The position numbers and the translations under genes are program-made. This document shows positions 5,759 through 9,654 of a stretch of DNA of 9,654 bases, piece after piece. The stretch comes from Chloroflexota bacterium (lineage in GTDB: Bacteria > Chloroflexota > Limnocylindria > QHBO01). The stretch is from the NCBI GenBank assembly GCA_013694795.1, contig JACDBS010000096.1, positions 1 through 9,654 on the forward strand, read 5' to 3'. The notes under the pieces are model-generated. The model saw only the letters and a list, made by a program, of their open reading frames with translations. It was not told the origin of the DNA and made no database searches. Position 1 is the stretch's first letter, and every line of letters starts with the position of its first letter.

Positions 5759-6364
5759 TCAGCCGCGGGGCTTCGTGCGGCGCTCGACCAGGTCCACGCC
5801 CTCGCGCAGCCGGGTCACCAGCTCAGCGTCGAGCATGTCCGGCTCCAGGTGCTCCCCCAGGCGCTCGAGCATGTCGGCCGCCACGCTGAACAGCACGTCG
5901 ACATCGGCGATGAAGAACTGCGGCTCATTGTTGTAGCGGACCAGGGTCAGGCGGCCCTGGAGCGTGAGGCCGGACTCGGTGTGCGATAGCTGCGTGCCGA
6001 AGTTGTGGCCCTGGATGCCGTCGGGATTGTTCAGGAAGTTGAGCGCGTTGTCGATGACGAGCCCGAAGCGCGCGCGCCAACTGACGAGCCGCTCCTGCAC
6101 ATCCGAGGTGAGGCCCATCTCGCCGAGCTCCTCGAAAACGCCGCGGTCCACGGTGAGCAGCCCAACCAGCGTCGAGCCGGCGCGCCCGCCCAGCATGACC
6201 TGGAGTGATCGCTCCAGCGTGAAGACATCGGCGTCGAAGCGGGGGCTGGTCGTCACCTCCGCCAGCAGATCCTCAACGTTGTCGAGCTGGCCCGGATCCG
6301 CCAGCGCGGTCGCCAGGGTCTGGATCTCCTCCCGGAACAGGAATCGCTCTTCGTGGTCGAGCAT
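5759..6364 (-). CDS. Unrecognised 201-residue cytoplasmic protein downstream of glutamate dehydrogenase
   Basis: I do not recognise the family. The N-terminal half is mostly helical (ERFLFREEIQTLATAL, VEDLLAEV, FTLERSLQVML, ERLVSWRARFGLVIDNALNFL). A central segment, NNPDGIQGHNFG, leads into a beta-rich part (LTLQGRLTLVRYNNEPQFFIADVDVLF) and a C-terminal helix pair ending in a basic RRTKPRG. There is no signal peptide, membrane span or Cys cluster. The start is firm: AGGAGGAG (6378-6371) lies 6 bases before ATG 6364. It is 74 bases behind gdhA on the same strand, with a large hairpin between, so it may be expressed from the gdhA transcript or after processing. The layout suggests a conserved small protein working near nitrogen metabolism, but this is only context. 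Composition matches its neighbours. Confidence 0.8.
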   Translation of the reverse strand: MLDHEERFLFREEIQTLATALADPGQLDNVEDLLAEVTTSPRFDADVFTLERSLQVMLGGRAGSTLVGLLTVDRGVFEELGEMGLTSDVQERLVSWRARFGLVIDNALNFLNNPDGIQGHNFGTQLSHTESGLTLQGRLTLVRYNNEPQFFIADVDVLFSVAADMLERLGEHLEPDMLDAELVTRLREGVDLVERRTKPRG

Positions 6365-6370
6365 GGGAGT

Positions 6371-6378
6371 CTCCTCCT
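6371..6378 (-). promoter_or_regulatory. Strong Shine-Dalgarno (AGGAGGAG)
   Basis: AGGAGGAG, read on the minus strand, stands 6 bases before ATG 6364. It is the best ribosome-binding site in the window, contrasts with the leaderless-style starts elsewhere, and fixes the start of the 201-residue protein. Confidence 0.75.
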
Positions 6379-6383
6379 GGCGA

Positions 6384-6431
6384 GACCGATGCGTCCGGGC
6401 GCCGCGTCGGTGCGCGGCGTCCGGATCGGTC
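6384..6431 (-). terminator. Large intergenic hairpin after gdhA, directly before the next gene's Shine-Dalgarno
   Basis: Two nested arms pair. GACCGAT (6384-6390) pairs with ATCGGTC (6425-6431), and CCGGGCGCCGCG (6395-6406) pairs with CGCGGCGTCCGG (6413-6424) around a 6-base loop, with a 4-base bulge (6391-6394). In the minus-strand RNA, 18 of 19 positions pair, with one A-C mismatch (a G-U wobble on the other strand). It starts 7 bases after the gdhA stop and ends 5 bases before the next Shine-Dalgarno. There is no T-run, so partial termination, an RNA processing site or a 3'-end stabiliser are all possible. Confidence 0.55.
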
Positions 6432-6438
6432 CATTGGT

Positions 6439-7707
6439 CTAGGGGTAGAGGCCGCGCAGCGTGGTCGCCTCGGCCACGCGGGCCACGGCCACCATGTAGG
6501 CCGCCGTCCGCATGTCCACCTCGTGGCGATCGCTCATGGCCTGAACCGATTCGAACGCGCGATCCATGATCTCCCGCAGGCTCTCATTGATGCGCGCCTC
6601 GGTCCAGAAGAAGCTCTGCATGTCCTGGACCCATTCGAAGTAGCTGACGGTCACCCCGCCTGCGTTGCACAGGATGTCGGGGATGAGGAAGACGCCTCTG
6701 TCATGCAGGATCTCGTCGGCCTCCGGCGTGGTGGGTCCGTTTGCGGCCTCGGCCACCACCTTCGCCTTGACGCGCGGCGCGTTATGCCGGGTGATCTGGT
6801 TCTCGAGCGCCGCCGGCACGAGGATCTCGCACTCGATCTCCAGGATCTCCTGGTTCGTGACCTCGTCCGAACCGGGAAAGCCGACGACCGTGCCGTGCTC
6901 CTGCTTCCATGCGATCACCCTCGCCGGGTCGAGCCCGCTGGCGTTGTAGATGCCACCGGTCGAGTCGCTGACCGCGACAATCGTGGCCCCCTCTTCGGCC
7001 AGCAGGGTGGCGGCGATGCTGCCGGCGTTGCCGTAGCCCTGGATTGAGACGCGCGCGCCCACAATCGGCTGATTCTTGGCCTTCGCCCATTGCTGGAGAG
7101 TGAAGACCGCACCACGCGCGGTCGCCTCGTTGCGGCCAAGCGACCCGCCGATGGCGATCGGCTTGCCCGTGACGACGCCGGCGATCGTGTAGCCGTGATG
7201 CATGGAGTAGGTGTCCATGATCCAGGCCATGGTCTGTGCGTTCGTGTTCACGTCGGGCGCAGGAATGTCGCGATCCGGACCGATGAGGGGGCTGATCTCG
7301 GTGGTGAAGCGCCGGGTCAGGCCTTCGACCTCGCGGATGGACAGCTTCTTCGGATCAACGATGACGCCGCCCTTGGCGCCGCCATACGGGATGTTGACGC
7401 ACGCGCACTTCCAGCTCATCCACATGGCAAGGGCGCGCACCTCATCGAGCGTCACGTCCTGGTGGTAGCGGATGCCGCCCTTGCCCGGGCCGCGGCTGAC
7501 GTTGTGCTGGACGCGGTGGCCGGTGAAGACCCTGACGTTGCCATCGTCCATGGTGACGGGGAAGTTGACGGTGAGCTCACGCTGCGGGACGCGCAGCACG
7601 CGGCGCATGCCATCGTCGAGGTCGAGCTTGTCGGCGGCGTGATCGAATTGGGACTGGGCGACGGCCCAGATATTCGGAGCTTCCGCCACCGGGTTGGTAC
7701 TGGCCAT
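6439..7707 (-). CDS. gdhA: Glutamate dehydrogenase (Glu/Leu/Phe/Val dehydrogenase family)
   Basis: The enzyme interconverts glutamate and 2-oxoglutarate plus ammonia with NAD(P), linking nitrogen and central carbon metabolism in the cytoplasm. The 422-residue length fits the hexameric small type. The substrate domain has GPGKGGIR (73-80, K76), MSWKCA with K100, the catalytic lysine K112 in PYGGAKGG (107-114), and the catalytic Asp D152 in PAPDVNTN. TGKP and GGSLGR (187-192) precede the Rossmann domain, which has GYGNAG at 224-229 and then AVSDSTGGIYN. The C-terminal part keeps NAGGVTVSYFEW. ATG 7707 is chosen because MASTNP begins a normal N-terminus; the 16 further in-frame residues upstream are Arg/His-rich and cross the AGGAGG at 7728-7723. 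That Shine-Dalgarno is unusually far (15 bases) from the ATG. Close amino acid dehydrogenases cannot be fully excluded. Confidence 0.93.
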   Translation of the reverse strand: MASTNPVAEAPNIWAVAQSQFDHAADKLDLDDGMRRVLRVPQRELTVNFPVTMDDGNVRVFTGHRVQHNVSRGPGKGGIRYHQDVTLDEVRALAMWMSWKCACVNIPYGGAKGGVIVDPKKLSIREVEGLTRRFTTEISPLIGPDRDIPAPDVNTNAQTMAWIMDTYSMHHGYTIAGVVTGKPIAIGGSLGRNEATARGAVFTLQQWAKAKNQPIVGARVSIQGYGNAGSIAATLLAEEGATIVAVSDSTGGIYNASGLDPARVIAWKQEHGTVVGFPGSDEVTNQEILEIECEILVPAALENQITRHNAPRVKAKVVAEAANGPTTPEADEILHDRGVFLIPDILCNAGGVTVSYFEWVQDMQSFFWTEARINESLREIMDRAFESVQAMSDRHEVDMRTAAYMVAVARVAEATTLRGLYP

Positions 7708-7808
7708 CAGGTGCGCTGAGTGCCTCCTGTGATGCACGCGCCGGCGCCTCTGCACGCCACAAGTGTCCGAAGGCGGAAGCTGGCCGAAATCGCGGGTGAC
7801 GGTTGCCG

Positions 7809-7814
7809 ATTCTA
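7809..7814 (-). promoter_or_regulatory. -10 box (TAGAAT) for gdhA
   Basis: TAGAAT (7814-7809, minus strand) matches TATAAT at 5 of 6 positions and lies about 100 bases upstream of gdhA, just beyond the stop of the small membrane protein (7846). It predicts a leader of roughly 95 bases containing a 10-base palindrome GCGCCGGCGC (7738-7747) and the AGGAGG. No clear -35 is seen. Confidence 0.45.
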
Positions 7815-7845
7815 GCGCACCGCCAGGAAGCTGTGGATAGCCTGC

Positions 7846-8223
7846 TCAAGCTGCCGCAGGCGGGCGGGCGCTGCGATTGACCCAGAAGGCGAAGGCAAAT
7901 ACGAGCAGCAACCCCACCCCAAGGGCTGCCTTCGCGGCACCGCTTCCGGCGTCCTGATAGTTTCCACCGGTCAGCAGCACGATGCCGACCGCCAGCCCCG
8001 CTGTCCCGACGACCAGGCCCACGCGGCTGCTGGCCTGACCAAGGCGCGGGCCCCAGGCGACCCCAGCACCAAGTGCGGCGCTGCTCGTGAGCATCAGCGT
8101 GGCGAGCAGCCCGATGCCGACCGCCAGCCAGGCATCGGGCGAGGCAAAAGCGCCCCTCAACTCGTAGGTCAACCACGCAAGCCCCGCGCCAATCAGCAAG
8201 TCGAGGACCGCTGCGAACTTCAT
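7846..8223 (-). CDS. Small membrane protein with four predicted transmembrane helices, function unknown
   Basis: The 125-residue product begins MKFAAVLDLLIGAG and has four hydrophobic stretches at about residues 3-20, 30-53, 62-80 and 95-112. The arrangement is two hairpins, with short loops such as ELRGAFASPDAW and TGGNYQDAGSG. The C-terminus is Arg/Pro/Ala-rich and probably cytoplasmic. I recognise no family motif; proteins of this size and profile are usually annotated as hypothetical membrane proteins. ATG 8223 is preferred to the in-frame ATG at 8310 because a GAGG lies 8 bases upstream, and the upstream extension is an Arg/Pro-rich stretch unlike a real N-terminus. It stands alone, 108 bases after the thiolase and before the gdhA promoter. 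Confidence 0.7.
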   Translation of the reverse strand: MKFAAVLDLLIGAGLAWLTYELRGAFASPDAWLAVGIGLLATLMLTSSAALGAGVAWGPRLGQASSRVGLVVGTAGLAVGIVLLTGGNYQDAGSGAAKAALGVGLLLVFAFAFWVNRSARPPAAA

Positions 8224-8262
8224 CCCGCTAGCCTCGCAAGCGACCACTACGGGACGACAGCG

Positions 8263-8297
8263 GGGCGGGCGCGGCTTTGATGGCGCGCCCTGCGCCC
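8263..8297 (-). terminator. GC-rich hairpin between thiolase and the small membrane gene
   Basis: GGGCG-GGCGCG (8263-8273) pairs with CGCGCC-CTG-CGCCC (8284-8297), giving 11 pairs with a 3-base bulge and a 10-base loop. It starts 35 bases beyond the thiolase stop at 8332. No T-run follows in the minus direction, so a terminator role is tentative. Confidence 0.35.
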
Positions 8298-8331
8298 GGC
8301 CTCGAAACATCCATCGGCGGAGTCTGACGAG

Positions 8332-9507
8332 TCAGACGGTCTCCACGGCCATCGCGACGGCTCCCCCACCGCCCAGGCAGAGGGTGGCCAGGCCCTTCCC
8401 GCCACCACGACGTCGCAGCTCATGTAGCAGCGTGGTCAGCACGCGGGCGCCGGATGCACCGATGGGATGACCAAGCGCAATCGCGCCGCCGTTGACATTG
8501 ACGCGGTCCCAGTCGAAGCCGAGCTCGTTGCCATCGGCCAGCACCTGGGCGGCAAAAGCCTCGTTGATCTCGATCAGGTCAAAATCGTCGATCGAGCCAC
8601 CCACGCGCTCGATCAGCCGTCGGACGCCAAGGATCGGCGCCTCGAACAGCCATTCGGGGGCGACGTCGGCCTGGGCGTAGCCGGTGATCCGGGCGATCGG
8701 CTGTGCACCGTTCAGGGCCTCCTCGGAGGAGATGACCAGGGCCGCGGCACCATCGGTGATGCCCGGGGCATTGCCGGCGGTGACCGATCCACCGTCGGGC
8801 TGGAATGCCGGCCTGAGCTTCGCCAGCGCCTCGGCACTGGTGTCCGCGCGCGGTCCCTCATCAATGCTGATGATGGTGTCGCCACTCTTGCCCGGAACCG
8901 TGACCGGCACGATCTCCTCGTCGAAGCGACCGGCTTCCTGCGCCGCAACGGCGCGCTGGTGAGAGCGCAGGGCGAACTCGTCCTGTGCCTCGCGCGTGAC
9001 GTCGTGCTTGGCCGCCACGCGCTCGGCGTGCAGACCCATGTGGACGTCGCAGGTGGAGCACCACAGGCCGTCGTGAACGGTGGAGTCGACGACCTTCCCA
9101 TCACCCAGCCGGTAGCCGGTGCGTGCCTGCGGCAACAGATAGGGAGCCATGTTCATGCTCTCCATGCCGCCGGCCACGATGACCTCGGCGTCCCCGGCGC
9201 GGATGGCCGATGCGCCCAACATCACCGCCTTCAGCCCCGAGCCACACACCTTGTTGATGGTGGTCGCGCTCACACCCTCGGGAAGGCCCGCCTTCAGGGC
9301 CGCCTGGCGTGCCGGAGCCTGGCCGGCACCTGCCTGGAGGACCTGGCCCATGATCGCCTCGTCGATCTGCTCCGGCGCGGTGCCGGACCGCTCGACCGCG
9401 GCACGGATGGCCACGGCGCCGAGGTCGGTGGCGGGGGTGGTCGACAGTCCTCCGCCGAACTTGCCGATCGGCGTCCTGGCGGCGGAGAGGATGTACACGT
9501 CACGCAT
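8332..9507 (-). CDS. Acetyl-CoA C-acetyltransferase (thiolase)
   Basis: Thiolases condense two acetyl-CoA to acetoacetyl-CoA or cleave 3-ketoacyl-CoA. The 391-residue length is typical. From ATG 9507: SAARTPIGKFGG (8-19), nucleophile C88 in NKVCGSGLKAV, GGMESMN (113-119), N315 in NEAFA (315-319), H347 in GGAIALGHPIGASG (340-353), and second catalytic C377 in CLGGGGAVAM. All active-site residues are therefore present. NAPGITDG (246-253) has Pro where many have Ser. Biosynthetic (AtoB/PhaA-like) and degradative (FadA-like) roles cannot be told apart; the upstream neighbour, a long-chain acyl-CoA synthetase, favours fatty acid use. ATG 9507 gives the family-standard MRDVYILSAARTP start; the in-frame ATG at 9516 would add three residues but overlaps a possible -10 box (TACCAT). 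Confidence 0.93.
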   Translation of the reverse strand: MRDVYILSAARTPIGKFGGGLSTTPATDLGAVAIRAAVERSGTAPEQIDEAIMGQVLQAGAGQAPARQAALKAGLPEGVSATTINKVCGSGLKAVMLGASAIRAGDAEVIVAGGMESMNMAPYLLPQARTGYRLGDGKVVDSTVHDGLWCSTCDVHMGLHAERVAAKHDVTREAQDEFALRSHQRAVAAQEAGRFDEEIVPVTVPGKSGDTIISIDEGPRADTSAEALAKLRPAFQPDGGSVTAGNAPGITDGAAALVISSEEALNGAQPIARITGYAQADVAPEWLFEAPILGVRRLIERVGGSIDDFDLIEINEAFAAQVLADGNELGFDWDRVNVNGGAIALGHPIGASGARVLTTLLHELRRRGGGKGLATLCLGGGGAVAMAVETV

Positions 9508-9514
9508 GGCGACC

Positions 9515-9520
9515 ATGGTA
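9515..9520 (-). promoter_or_regulatory. Possible -10 box (TACCAT) for a leaderless thiolase transcript
   Basis: TACCAT (9520-9515) ends 7 bases before ATG 9507, the same geometry as the coaX and DRTGG-ATPase promoters. It contains the first two bases of the alternative ATG at 9516. The gene upstream ends only 32 bases away, so a shared operon transcript is an equally reasonable arrangement. Confidence 0.3.
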
Positions 9521-9552
9521 CCGCTCGGCGTGATCCACCGATCGTGGTGAGC

Positions 9553-9654
9553 CTACTCGGCGCCGGGCTTCTCGTCGAAGAGGTACGCGATCTTGTCGGC
9601 CCAGTTCTGGAGCACCACCCGGTTCTTCGTCTTCATCGACGGCGTGAGCTCGCC
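9553..9654 (-). CDS. Long-chain acyl-CoA synthetase (AMP-forming), C-terminal end only
   Basis: The last 33 codons of a gene that enters from the right edge are visible, ending in TAG at 9555-9553. GELTPSMKTKNRVV followed by a helix with NWADKIAYLF is the closing motif of FAA1/FadD15-type long-chain fatty acid-CoA ligases, whose usual form is LTPTLKLKRxxV. The Lys-rich strand carries the lysine used in adenylation. Such enzymes activate fatty acids to acyl-CoA with ATP. It is 45 bases upstream of the thiolase ATG on the same strand, so the two probably share a fatty-acid operon. The domain is too short here to judge substrate or intactness. Confidence 0.75.
   Translation of the reverse strand, partial: GELTPSMKTKNRVVLQNWADKIAYLFDEKPGAE

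Noticed and set aside
6430..6455. tRNA D-arm-like string (GGTCTAGGGGTAGAGGC)
   Set aside because: It overlaps the C-terminal codons and stop of gdhA, and no acceptor stem, anticodon arm or T-arm surrounds it.
7577..8176. A 199-codon minus-strand frame across the small membrane gene and gdhA start
   Set aside because: It overlaps the real gdhA N-terminus and the four-helix protein in another frame and is Arg/Gly/Trp-rich without structure.
1..9654. Defence island, biosynthetic cluster, prophage, insertion sequence or CRISPR array
   Set aside because: I looked for transposase motifs, terminal inverted repeats, regularly spaced repeats, nuclease/helicase or modular synthase genes and saw none; gene content is housekeeping.

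Overview
The window is GC-rich chromosomal DNA, densely packed with bacterial housekeeping genes. No mobile element, rRNA, tRNA or CRISPR array is visible, and no gene-free stretch exceeds about 230 bases. The protein set (type III pantothenate kinase, bifunctional CoaBC, hexameric-type glutamate dehydrogenase, a stand-alone BioD-like/DRTGG ATPase, acetyl-CoA acetyltransferase) and the frequent GTG starts fit a high-GC soil or water bacterium. My best guess is Chloroflexota (Limnocylindria-like), with Actinomycetota as the alternative. This is an inference from protein style, not a measured placement.

Layout. Bases 1-1258 (minus) hold an unrecognised acidic-tailed protein followed, through a 4-base stop/start overlap, by an M16 zinc peptidase cut by the left edge. 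A short divergent promoter region (1259-1324) separates them from a plus-strand coenzyme A operon, coaX-coaBC-panC (1325-4274), whose genes overlap by ATGA and GTGA. The operon ends at a convergent hairpin region. Everything after that is on the minus strand. Reading in the direction of transcription from the right edge: the C-terminus of a long-chain acyl-CoA synthetase, a thiolase, a small four-helix membrane protein, glutamate dehydrogenase, an unrecognised 201-residue protein behind a large hairpin and a strong Shine-Dalgarno, a 224-base intergenic region full of CAGCGGC repeats, and a BioD-like/DRTGG ATPase.

How the genes relate. CoaX phosphorylates pantothenate and CoaBC makes 4'-phosphopantetheine, so the plus-strand operon covers the first three steps of CoA synthesis. 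The third gene would normally supply pantothenate. Here it keeps the PanC fold and length but has lost most of the residues that bind ATP and pantoate, which is the most surprising thing in the window. Acyl-CoA synthetase and thiolase are CoA users, but they are not in the same transcription unit.

Two expression styles coexist. Several genes (coaX, the DRTGG ATPase, possibly the thiolase) have a TANNNT -10 box 6-7 bases before the start codon, as in leaderless transcripts. Others have long leaders or a strong Shine-Dalgarno.
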